DNA from: an uncultured Oscillospiraceae bacterium
Lineage (GTDB): Bacteria; Bacillota; Clostridia; Oscillospirales; Oscillospiraceae
Assembly: GCA_934597165.1 (NCBI GenBank)
Contig: CAKTQP010000070.1
Location: 1 to 6,328, forward strand
Direction of reading: 5' to 3'
Length of the DNA stretch: 6,328 nt
Part shown: positions 1-4,934 of the stretch, one piece after another
How the letters are laid out: every line of letters begins with the position of its first letter
How positions within the stretch are numbered: position 1 is the first letter of the stretch
The notes under the pieces: generated by a model
Databases searched by the model: none
The model's input: the letters and a program-made list of their open reading frames with translations, nothing else
What the model was told of the DNA's origin: nothing
Translations under genes and position numbers: made by a program

Positions 1-465
1 CAGCAGCGCCGACAACAGGCACAGCAGCGCACCGGAGGAAAACCGGAGGCCATGCTCCAGATTCATCAGCAGAAGTCCCACCAGCACGATGACCATGGCC
101 GCCAGTACGTTGCGGCTGGGGCATTTGCGCTGGCCCGCCGCACACAGCAGCGGCACCATCACCACGGAGGTGGAGTTGAGGAAGCCCACCTCCGACACGG
201 TGGAGATCCGCAGGGCGGCCACCAGCGCCACAAAGATGGCAAAGATGATGGCACCCAGCGCCGCACCGTAGGCCAGCGCTTTTTTATCAGGATGGCGCAG
301 CTGCCGGTGAAACACGGCGGCGGTCACCACAAAGGCGATGCAGAAGCGCAGCGCGATCAGATTGAAGGTCCCCATATCGGCCGCTCCGATCTTCAGCAGA
401 AGATTGGAGGAGCCCCAGACCATGGCGATGCTGGCCAGCAGCAGGTCGGCTTTTTTCTGTGACAT
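1..465 (-). CDS. EamA/DMT-family membrane transporter, N-terminal part (3' end outside window)
   Basis: The reading frame starts at ATG 465-463 and stays open to the left edge, giving 155 residues without a stop. The protein begins MSQKKADLLLASIAMVWGSS. The WGSSNLLLKIG stretch at residues 17-27 matches the typical first helix of EamA-domain drug/metabolite exporters, as does the run of hydrophobic segments near residues 8-27, 35-54, 66-86, 93-112 and 118-137, with a sixth starting near 143. Full-length family members have about ten helices in two EamA repeats, so roughly half is present. A GGGAGA ribosome binding site lies at 480-475, about 9 nt before the start. The gene begins only about 30 nt after the terminator of the TRAP operon and has no obvious promoter of its own. 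The family moves many small molecules, so the substrate is unknown. The family call is fairly sure. Confidence 0.8.
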   Translation of the reverse strand, partial: MSQKKADLLLASIAMVWGSSNLLLKIGAADMGTFNLIALRFCIAFVVTAAVFHRQLRHPDKKALAYGAALGAIIFAIFVALVAALRISTVSEVGFLNSTSVVMVPLLCAAGQRKCPSRNVLAAMVIVLVGLLLMNLEHGLRFSSGALLCLLSALL

Positions 466-487
466 GAACGACGGTCTCCCTATCAGT

Positions 488-527
488 TAAAATACCCCCG
501 CAGCGTGCTCGCTGCACACTACGGGGG
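488..527 (-). terminator. Intrinsic terminator after dctM
   Basis: On the minus strand, 527-515 pairs with 507-495 to form a 13-bp stem containing two G-U wobbles, closed by a 7-nt loop (514-508). The base of the stem is five G-C pairs. It is followed by the U-rich run UAUUUUAA at 494-487. It starts 13 nt after the dctM stop codon, so it ends the TRAP operon. The two pairs that are G-U on the minus strand would be C-A mismatches on the plus strand, which fixes the orientation. Confidence 0.85.
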
Positions 528-540
528 CATATGGGTGCTT

Positions 541-1851
541 TTATTTGACAACGCTGGGCAGCCAGAGCGCCACAGCCGGGAAGAAGAACATGATCATCAT
601 GGCCACAAAGTCAGCACACAGATAGGGCACAGCGGCCTTTATGATCATAGACATCTTTTCCTTGGGGAACAGGCCCTTCAGCAGGAACAGCAGCACGCCG
701 AAGGGAGGCGTGGACTCCGCCATCTCACAGGAAACCATCATAATCAGCACGAACCACACCTTGTCGAAGCCCAACGCCGTGATGACGGGGATGAAGATGG
801 GCAGGGTGATCAGCATGATGGAGTTGGTCTCCATGAAGCAGCCCAGAACAAAGACCACCAGCATGAAGCAGAACACGATGATCTTCGGGGACACGTTCAG
901 GCCGGCCACAGCGGTGGTCAGCGCCTTGGTGGCACCGGAGAAGGACAGGATAGAGGAGAACATACCGGAACCCATCATGATGCTCAACAGCATGGCGCTG
1001 GTCCGGGTGGTGTTCAGCAGAGCCTGCTTCAGCTTCCCCAGCGTCAGGGTGCGCATGCACAGCGTCACGATGATGCTGGCCACCACGCCGCAGGCCGCAG
1101 CCTCGGAGGGCGTGCACAGGCCGAACAGGATCACGCCGGACACGGAGAAGATGATGAGGAAAATGGGGAGAATATTGACCGCCGTAAAGATCAGGCGCTC
1201 CTTCAGGGGCTTCTTCTCCGCCTCATAGGCGGGGGCATCCTGAGGACGGATGATCGCGCGGCCAATGATGTAGGTAACGTAACCCGCTGCCATCAGCAGG
1301 CCGGGAACGATGGCGCCGATCAGCGTCTTACTGACAGAAGCACCGGCAATGGTGGCCACGGTGACCGCCAGACTGGACGGGGGGATCATCATTGCCAGAC
1401 CGCCGGCACCGCAGATGGAACCGAGGGAGTAGTCGGTGGCGTAGCCACGCTTCTTCATTTCAGGCACCAGTGCGGTGGACAGCATAGAGGTGGCCGCCAT
1501 GCTGGAGCCGGTAAAGGTACCCATCAGCACGGAGGACAGCACGCCCACGATGGCCAGACGGCCGGGCAACTTGCCCATCCACATATCCACAACGTCCAGT
1601 GCCTTTTTCATGATTCCCGTCTGGAACAGTATCTCACCCATCAGAATGAACAGGGGGATCGGCAGAAGAGACCATGTTTTTACAGTATTCAGCAGGGTAA
1701 GGCTCATTTGCTCCAGACCGGAAAATCCGCCCCAGAAAATAAACGCCGCGGTTCCGCTGATCGCCATGAAGGCAGCGGGCAGCGCCATGCCGCTGAGCAG
1801 AGCAAACATCAGCAGGCCAAAGAAAACAATAAGCGTCAGTTGCCAGGTCAT
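541..1851 (-). CDS. dctM: TRAP transporter large permease subunit (DctM family)
   Basis: This is the large, transporting membrane subunit of a tripartite ATP-independent periplasmic (TRAP) transporter. The family uses an ion gradient, usually sodium, to import a substrate delivered by the DctP protein. The 436-residue length is normal. Nearly the whole chain is hydrophobic, consistent with about a dozen helices. Family landmarks include GTFTGSSMAATSMLS (111-125), the re-entrant-loop-like AMMIPPSS (153-160), TPSEAAACG (247-255), ETNSIMLITLPIFIPV (341-356) and TPPFGVLLF (381-389). The acidic residue starting the 341-356 motif is Glu, where many DctM proteins have Asp. The ATG at 1851 is preceded by AAGGAG (1865-1860) with an 8-nt gap. 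It is the last gene of the operon, 63 nt after dctQ, and is followed by a strong terminator. Family assignment is secure; the substrate is unknown. Confidence 0.95.
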   Translation of the reverse strand: MTWQLTLIVFFGLLMFALLSGMALPAAFMAISGTAAFIFWGGFSGLEQMSLTLLNTVKTWSLLPIPLFILMGEILFQTGIMKKALDVVDMWMGKLPGRLAIVGVLSSVLMGTFTGSSMAATSMLSTALVPEMKKRGYATDYSLGSICGAGGLAMMIPPSSLAVTVATIAGASVSKTLIGAIVPGLLMAAGYVTYIIGRAIIRPQDAPAYEAEKKPLKERLIFTAVNILPIFLIIFSVSGVILFGLCTPSEAAACGVVASIIVTLCMRTLTLGKLKQALLNTTRTSAMLLSIMMGSGMFSSILSFSGATKALTTAVAGLNVSPKIIVFCFMLVVFVLGCFMETNSIMLITLPIFIPVITALGFDKVWFVLIMMVSCEMAESTPPFGVLLFLLKGLFPKEKMSMIIKAAVPYLCADFVAMMIMFFFPAVALWLPSVVK

Positions 1852-1859
1852 GTTGATTT

Positions 1860-1865
1860 CTCCTT
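1860..1865 (-). promoter_or_regulatory. Ribosome binding site of dctM
   Basis: AAGGAG on the minus strand lies 8 nt before the ATG at 1851. The rest of the 63-nt gap between dctQ and dctM is GC-rich, with one small dyad, CCGGC-GTG-GCCGG (1891-1879). That dyad is too short and lacks a U-run, so it is not called a terminator. Confidence 0.8.
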
Positions 1866-1914
1866 ACTTGTTAGTCGACCGGCCACGCCGGACACAGCCA
1901 CGTGACGGACCGGA

Positions 1915-2544
1915 TCATTCGGCCTCGGTATGTTCTGCGGACTCAGCCAGCTTTTCCTCGTGCATGATCTCGGCCAGATTCGGCTCGTCATGGTCATGCT
2001 CGGTCAGATACGCGCCGTTCTTGATGCTGGCAAAGGTCTGATAGGCGTCACGGAAGAACTGGATGGAAACCAGAAGATAGAAAAGCACCATGGGAGCGGC
2101 ATATACGGCGTGGAGCCAGTTACCGCCGGAGTTGATGATGATGGCTTTATCCTTGATCAGCTCGATCAGCTTCATGGTAGCACCATAACAGATCAGGCTG
2201 AACACCAGTCCCGCAAGAATGTTGGTAATGCCGCGGATCAGCAGGCGTACCTTCTTGGGGAAGAACTGCACCACGATATCCACGCGGATGAAGTCCTGCT
2301 CGCGCAGCAGGTAGGTGGCGCCGAAGGAGAGGACGCACACCAGAACCATCTCAGCCAGAGGCGTGGTGAAGCCGAAGGGCTTGCTGAAGGCATAGCGCAT
2401 GATGACGTCCGCCACCACGATAAAGGAGATCGTCAGCAGCGCGATACAGGAAAGAATGGCGCAGAAATCAAGAATCTTGTCAAAAACGGCCCAAAAGCCG
2501 GTAGTTGCTGGTTTATGGGGGGTAGCTGCTTTTTTCTCGGACAT
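1915..2544 (-). CDS. dctQ: TRAP transporter small permease subunit (DctQ family)
   Basis: This is the small membrane subunit of the TRAP transporter, which pairs with DctM. The 209 residues show four hydrophobic segments near 27-49, 62-81, 103-123 and 143-165. The segment REQDFIRVDIVVQFFPKKVR (81-100) matches the conserved loop of DctQ proteins, which typically carries a G/D-H/F-I/V-R-V-D core followed by a proline and basic residues. I chose ATG 2544 (MSEKKAATPH) because AAAGGAG lies 8 nt upstream at 2559-2553. An in-frame GTG at 2565 would place that ribosome binding site inside the gene. The C-terminus (about 180-209) is an unusual hydrophilic tail rich in Asp, Glu and His, probably cytoplasmic. 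The gene sits 121 nt after dctP and 63 nt before dctM. Confidence 0.93.
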   Translation of the reverse strand: MSEKKAATPHKPATTGFWAVFDKILDFCAILSCIALLTISFIVVADVIMRYAFSKPFGFTTPLAEMVLVCVLSFGATYLLREQDFIRVDIVVQFFPKKVRLLIRGITNILAGLVFSLICYGATMKLIELIKDKAIIINSGGNWLHAVYAAPMVLFYLLVSIQFFRDAYQTFASIKNGAYLTEHDHDEPNLAEIMHEEKLAESAEHTEAE

Positions 2545-2552
2545 AAAGGCTG

Positions 2553-2559
2553 CTCCTTT
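2553..2559 (-). promoter_or_regulatory. Ribosome binding site that fixes the dctQ start
   Basis: AAAGGAG on the minus strand lies 8 nt before ATG 2544. It falls downstream of the alternative in-frame GTG at 2565, so it supports the shorter 209-residue DctQ. Confidence 0.85.
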
Positions 2560-2575
2560 CAGCACCCGTATTTGG

Positions 2576-2605
2576 CAAAGGATAGGTCCGGAGACCTATC
2601 CTTTG
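2576..2605 (-). promoter_or_regulatory. Intercistronic hairpin between dctP and dctQ
   Basis: Arms 2576-2588 and 2593-2605 are perfectly complementary over 13 bp and enclose a 4-nt loop (2589-2592). On the minus-strand transcript the hairpin lies 60 nt after the dctP stop and about 31 nt before the dctQ start. The sequence after the 3' arm is CCAAATACGG, with no U-tract, so it does not look like a standard intrinsic terminator. Such hairpins after binding-protein genes in transport operons often protect the upstream message and so raise binding protein relative to permease. That role is inferred here. Confidence 0.7.
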
Positions 2606-2665
2606 TCCAGATACATAGGTGCGTGTCGAATAAGAAGAGAGATAGAGAAGAAGTGACTTTAATGC

Positions 2666-3715
2666 TTAGTAATCCAGACCGCAGATCTCTGCGAAGCGCT
2701 TGGCATACTCGGGGGTGATCTTGTCCTTCAGGGAGTTCCACTGGGCCTGACGGATCAGCTCGGTAGCCTTATCCTTCTCGGCCTGATCCCAGACGATCTT
2801 CTGCACGCCGGCAGCGACCATCTCATCCTCGCCGGAAGCCTGATTGTAGTAGCACAGTGCGTAGAACTGCTCGGCATAGTCCTCCAGAGGAGCCTTCAGC
2901 CAGCCCTGCTGCTCTTCGGTCAGGCTGTTGTAAACGTCCAGATTGCACAGGACGCCGGTCATGCCGCCGAACAGAACGCGCAGATCGCAGAAGTACTTGG
3001 TAACATCCTGCCAGCTGTTCTGGACCCAATCCTCGGGAGTCATCAGGAAGCCGTCAACGATACCACGCTCCATGGCCTCGTAGATCTCGCCATAGGCGAT
3101 AACAGTGGGGATGCCGCCCAGCGCCTCAGCAGCAGCGGAGGTCGCGGAGTTGCAGCGGATCTTCATGCCCTTGATGTCGCTGATGTTGCTGACGGGCTTG
3201 TTGGAGGCCAGGACCCACCACTGGGGCTGAGAGCCCTTGCCCAGCCAGTACACGCCGCCCTCTTTCTCGTACACTTCACGATAGAGGTCATACAGACCGG
3301 CTTCCATTTCCTCGGTATTGTTGGCCATACCGGTGCAGGACATTGCGGGGTACAGGGAGCAGATCTGAGACAGCGTCTCGTTGTCCAGCATCAGATCAAA
3401 CACGCCGTTCTTCAGAGCGGACAGCATTTCATCCTCAGCCATAACCTCGTCGCCGCCCAGCAGGTTGATCTTCATCTGGCCGCCGGAGATCCAGTCGACC
3501 ATCTGAGCATACAGCTCGGCAAAGCGGAACAGCTTATGCGTCTCACCCAGGCAAGAGATCATGTCCAGAGTGACGACTTCTTTGGGAGTGCTGGAGGTGT
3601 TGCTGCTGTTATTGGCAGCATTGTTGTCGTTGGCAGCGTTGTTGCTGCCGCCGCAGCCGGCCAGACAACCGACGACCATCATGGCGGCCAACAGCAGGGC
3701 GATCAATTTTTTCAT
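2666..3715 (-). CDS. dctP: TRAP transporter solute-binding lipoprotein (DctP family)
   Basis: This is the extracytoplasmic substrate-binding component of the TRAP system. In a Gram-positive cell it should be tethered to the membrane by a lipid. The 349-residue chain begins with a type II signal: Lys2-Lys3, a hydrophobic core, then the lipobox LAGC with Cys21 as the likely lipidated residue. Cys17 in VVGC is a second, weaker candidate. A low-complexity Asn/Ser/Ala linker spans about 24-43. The folded domain shows family features: KGMKIRCNS (182-190) holding the usual ligand-carboxylate-contacting Arg at 187, and GEIYEAMERGIVDGF (209-223), the typical segment before the hinge. AAAGGAG at 3731-3725 lies 9 nt before the ATG. 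The gene follows the AroM-like gene by 75 nt. DctP proteins bind varied, often carboxylate-bearing ligands; the conserved Arg suggests an acid, but the actual ligand is unknown. Confidence 0.94.
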   Translation of the reverse strand: MKKLIALLLAAMMVVGCLAGCGGSNNAANDNNAANNSSNTSSTPKEVVTLDMISCLGETHKLFRFAELYAQMVDWISGGQMKINLLGGDEVMAEDEMLSALKNGVFDLMLDNETLSQICSLYPAMSCTGMANNTEEMEAGLYDLYREVYEKEGGVYWLGKGSQPQWWVLASNKPVSNISDIKGMKIRCNSATSAAAEALGGIPTVIAYGEIYEAMERGIVDGFLMTPEDWVQNSWQDVTKYFCDLRVLFGGMTGVLCNLDVYNSLTEEQQGWLKAPLEDYAEQFYALCYYNQASGEDEMVAAGVQKIVWDQAEKDKATELIRQAQWNSLKDKITPEYAKRFAEICGLDY

Positions 3716-3790
3716 CTTTTTGCTCTCCTTTTTCTTTTTAAGCAGTGTTGCTTATTGCATCGAAGTTTCAGTATGCAGGGGTGGGAGCAC

Positions 3791-4606
3791 TTACAGCTTG
3801 ACGGGAGCGTAGTAGCTCTTCTCGTCGATGACGGGGCGCATCAGGCCGCGGGCAAACAGGAAGGCAGAGCTGGCGGAGGAGATAACGGGGCAGTTGAACT
3901 CCTTCTCATACTTCAGCTCCAGGCACTCCTCGTCGCCGATCTTGCCATCACGATAGTCGAAGGTGTGATAGCCCCAAACCACGACCAGATCCAGCTTCTC
4001 GGGCAGAGCCTCTTCGCCGCCGGTGCAGTGGCCAACGCCAAAGTGGAACTCGACATTGCGGAAGCCGTCGTAGTTGGTCCACATCTCGATATCACGCTGC
4101 CAGTTCTGGCCGCGGCCGATCACGACGCCGACCTTGGGACGCTCCATGGTGTCAGCCAGAGCCTGAACATAGTTGAAAGCGGTCTTCCAGGGGAACACGA
4201 CGGGAACGGTGGAATGGAAGCGGTGCAGGGGGTAGCGCAGGCAGCAGCACAGCAGGATCAGCTGAGCGCCTTCGGCCTCCAACTGGTCGATGCAGCGCTG
4301 GATGCGGGGCTCGTTCTCCAGACGGGGGGTCCAAACCTCATGCCAGCCATCGCCCAGATAGAAGTCATGCTCACCCTCGCAGTGCACGAAAGCGCCGCAG
4401 CGGGTATCCGGGGAATACAGAGGAACATTGGGGTCAAAATCGGGGCCTTCCAGAGCGGCGATCTGCTCATAGGTCAGATCCTCATAGGAAGCGTGCTCCA
4501 GAATCTCAACATCAACGCCCTGTGCCTTGAAGTAGTTACGAACAAAAGAACGGTTGTCGATACGAGGACCCTGACCGACATTGATAAGACCAAGTTTGAA
4601 AGCCAT
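3791..4606 (-). CDS. AroM-like protein (Asp/Glu racemase superfamily), function unknown
   Basis: A 271-residue cytoplasmic-looking protein with no signal peptide or membrane segment. Its start, LGLINVGQGPRID (5-17), resembles the G-Q-S-P-R-x-D opening of AroM-family proteins. Like AroM, it has a mid-chain block, CIDQLEAEGAQLILLCCCLRYP (from 105), and a C-terminal block, CPVISSASSAFLFARGL (239-255). Related fold members (Asp/Glu/hydantoin racemases, maleate isomerase, arylmalonate decarboxylase) use one or two Cys residues. Here Cys120-122 form a triplet at the first site, while the second, DLVVVWGYH (206-214), has no Cys. It is about 45 residues longer than E. coli AroM as I recall it, mostly between 55 and 100. 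AAAGGA (4621-4616) lies 9 nt before the ATG at 4606. As first gene of the TRAP operon it probably acts on the imported compound. Family placement is from motif memory and moderately sure; the reaction is not known. Confidence 0.65.
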   Translation of the reverse strand: MAFKLGLINVGQGPRIDNRSFVRNYFKAQGVDVEILEHASYEDLTYEQIAALEGPDFDPNVPLYSPDTRCGAFVHCEGEHDFYLGDGWHEVWTPRLENEPRIQRCIDQLEAEGAQLILLCCCLRYPLHRFHSTVPVVFPWKTAFNYVQALADTMERPKVGVVIGRGQNWQRDIEMWTNYDGFRNVEFHFGVGHCTGGEEALPEKLDLVVVWGYHTFDYRDGKIGDEECLELKYEKEFNCPVISSASSAFLFARGLMRPVIDEKSYYAPVKL

Positions 4607-4628
4607 AATGATAATTCCTTTCTCATTC

Positions 4629-4648
4629 ATTGTAGATATTGTGTAAAA
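4629..4648. promoter_or_regulatory. Degenerate third copy of the operator motif in the leader
   Basis: ATTGTAGAT at 4629-4637 repeats the 9 bases found at 4701-4709 in the main operator. The second half, here TTGTGTAA, departs from TCGACAA. It lies in the predicted 5' leader of the operon, roughly +18 to +37, just before the AroM-like ribosome binding site. It may be an auxiliary weak half-site, but chance in AT-rich DNA is possible. Confidence 0.35.
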
Positions 4649-4672
4649 TCGTTGATTGATTTTACTGCCTTG

Positions 4673-4701
4673 ATTATAGTATTCTTGTCGTCTTGTGTCA
4701 A
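4673..4701 (-). promoter_or_regulatory. Sigma-A promoter of the aroM-like/dctPQM operon
   Basis: On the minus strand the -35 box is TTGACA (4701-4696), the spacer is exactly 17 bp (4695-4679) and the -10 box is TATAAT (4678-4673). All twelve box positions match the vegetative consensus. Transcription should start near 4666, leaving a leader of about 60 nt before the AroM-like ATG. Such a strong promoter normally needs a repressor to be controlled, which fits the adjacent operator and divergent GntR-type gene. Confidence 0.88.
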
Positions 4702-4718
4702 TTGTAGATTGTCGACAA
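4702..4718. promoter_or_regulatory. Predicted regulator operator O1, abutting the operon -35 box
   Basis: The 17-bp sequence TTGTAGATTGTCGACAA is an imperfect dyad of form TTGTnGAnnnTCnACAA. Its right part is a perfect 10-bp palindrome, TTGTCGACAA (4709-4718), with the GT...AC core usual in GntR-family operators. It ends at the first base of the -35 box, at about -36 to -52 from the predicted start. A further inverted repeat, ACAAAAT-gca-ATTTTGT (4715-4731), overlaps its outer edge. Confidence 0.72.
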
Positions 4719-4756
4719 AATGCAATTTTGTAAGTTCGCACTATGAACGCGGTCAT

Positions 4757-4767
4757 ATTCTGGTAAA
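4757..4767. repeat. Direct repeat ATTCTGGTAAA, copy 1
   Basis: The same 11 bases recur at 4841-4851, exactly 84 bp away. With one mismatch the match extends to 14 positions (4754-4767 and 4838-4851). No gene overlaps this copy. Confidence 0.6.
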
Positions 4768-4824
4768 TTTCACCTTCCTTTTTTCTTTTTCCTCCGTTTT
4801 TTTGTGAAATTCTACTTCTTTTGC

Positions 4825-4853
4825 TTGCCAGACGCGCCAAATTCTGGTAAACT
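4825..4853 (+). promoter_or_regulatory. Likely promoter of the GntR-family regulator gene
   Basis: TTGCCA (4825-4830) matches the -35 consensus at five of six positions. It is followed by a 17-bp spacer and TAAACT (4848-4853), which matches the -10 consensus at four of six. A TGG immediately before the -10 box is an extended -10 element. The predicted start is near 4860, directly before the second operator copy. This promoter is clearly weaker than the divergent one, as expected for a regulator gene. Confidence 0.55.
4841..4851. repeat. Direct repeat ATTCTGGTAAA, copy 2
   Basis: This is the second copy of the 11-base repeat first seen at 4757-4767. It overlaps the extended -10 region of the regulator promoter, so a protein bound here would block that promoter. 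Confidence 0.6.
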
Positions 4854-4861
4854 AAATTTAT

Positions 4862-4878
4862 TTGTAGAATGTCGACAC
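4862..4878. promoter_or_regulatory. Predicted regulator operator O2, at the regulator transcript start
   Basis: TTGTAGAATGTCGACAC matches O1 in 15 of the first 16 bases, in the same orientation, exactly 160 bp away. It keeps the TGTCGACA palindrome and the TGTnGAnnnTCnACA dyad. It sits at about +3 to +19 of the predicted regulator transcript, a position suited to autorepression. Confidence 0.72.
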
Positions 4879-4916
4879 GCACGCCTGTCTATCTGCATTT
4901 TTATTTTGGCACTGTT

Positions 4917-4922
4917 AAGGAG
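4917..4922 (+). promoter_or_regulatory. Ribosome binding site that fixes the regulator start
   Basis: AAGGAG lies 12 nt before ATG 4935, slightly long but usable spacing. The earlier in-frame ATG at 4869 has no such site and lies inside operator O2, so it is not the start. Confidence 0.75.
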
Positions 4923-4934
4923 TACCGCGGGAAT

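Larger units (their letters stand above)
4607..4934. other. Divergent control region between the TRAP operon and its regulator
   Basis: This 328-bp stretch has no gene. It is much richer in A+T than the flanking genes. It holds a consensus minus-strand promoter (4673-4701), a weaker plus-strand promoter (4825-4853), two near-identical dyads (4702-4718 and 4862-4878), a degenerate third half-site (4630-4646), an 11-bp direct repeat (4757-4767 and 4841-4851) and a pyrimidine-rich tract (about 4771-4803). The minus-strand frame of the AroM-like gene stays open upstream to 4882. That stretch contains the promoter and no suitable ribosome binding site, so I do not read it as coding. Confidence 0.85.

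Noticed and set aside
52..462. A His/Gln/Gly-rich open frame on the plus strand at the left edge
   Set aside because: The opposite strand encodes a clear EamA-type membrane protein with a proper start and ribosome binding site.
1879..1891. Short GC-rich dyad CCGGC-GTG-GCCGG between dctQ and dctM
   Set aside because: Five base pairs with no U-run in a GC-rich spacer could easily be chance.
505..1905. A 466-codon open frame on the plus strand opposite dctM
   Set aside because: The product is a low-complexity His/Gln/Gly/Asp-rich string with no family features. This is what the antisense of a GC-rich membrane protein gene looks like. It reads through the dctM terminator and has no ribosome binding site.
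2619..2629. TCGACACGCAC on the minus strand before dctQ, matching 4872-4882 beside O2
   Set aside because: An 11-base match between any two places in 6.3 kb, counting both strands, is expected by chance several times. It also lacks the TTGTAGA half of the operator.
3739..3754. Small hairpin TAAGCA-acac-TGCTTA followed by A-rich sequence before dctP
   Set aside because: A 6-bp stem is weak, and on the operon strand it is followed by A residues rather than U, so it is neither a terminator nor a clear regulatory structure.
3536..4807. A 423-codon open frame on the plus strand opposite the AroM-like gene and the start of dctP
   Set aside because: It spans two convincing minus-strand genes and part of the control region, crosses their start and stop signals, and shows no family motif or ribosome binding site. 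It is an antisense shadow.
4607..4882. N-terminal extension of the AroM-like protein to 4882, or a start at the ATG at 4630
   Set aside because: The extra stretch covers the consensus promoter and operators, is Lys/Arg/Asn-rich with no family match, and neither upstream start has a ribosome binding site. ATG 4606 has AAAGGA and begins exactly at the family motif.
4869..4934. A 22-residue N-terminal extension of the regulator from ATG 4869
   Set aside because: This ATG lies inside operator O2 close to the predicted transcript start and lacks a ribosome binding site. ATG 4935 has AAGGAG and gives a normal-length FCD regulator.
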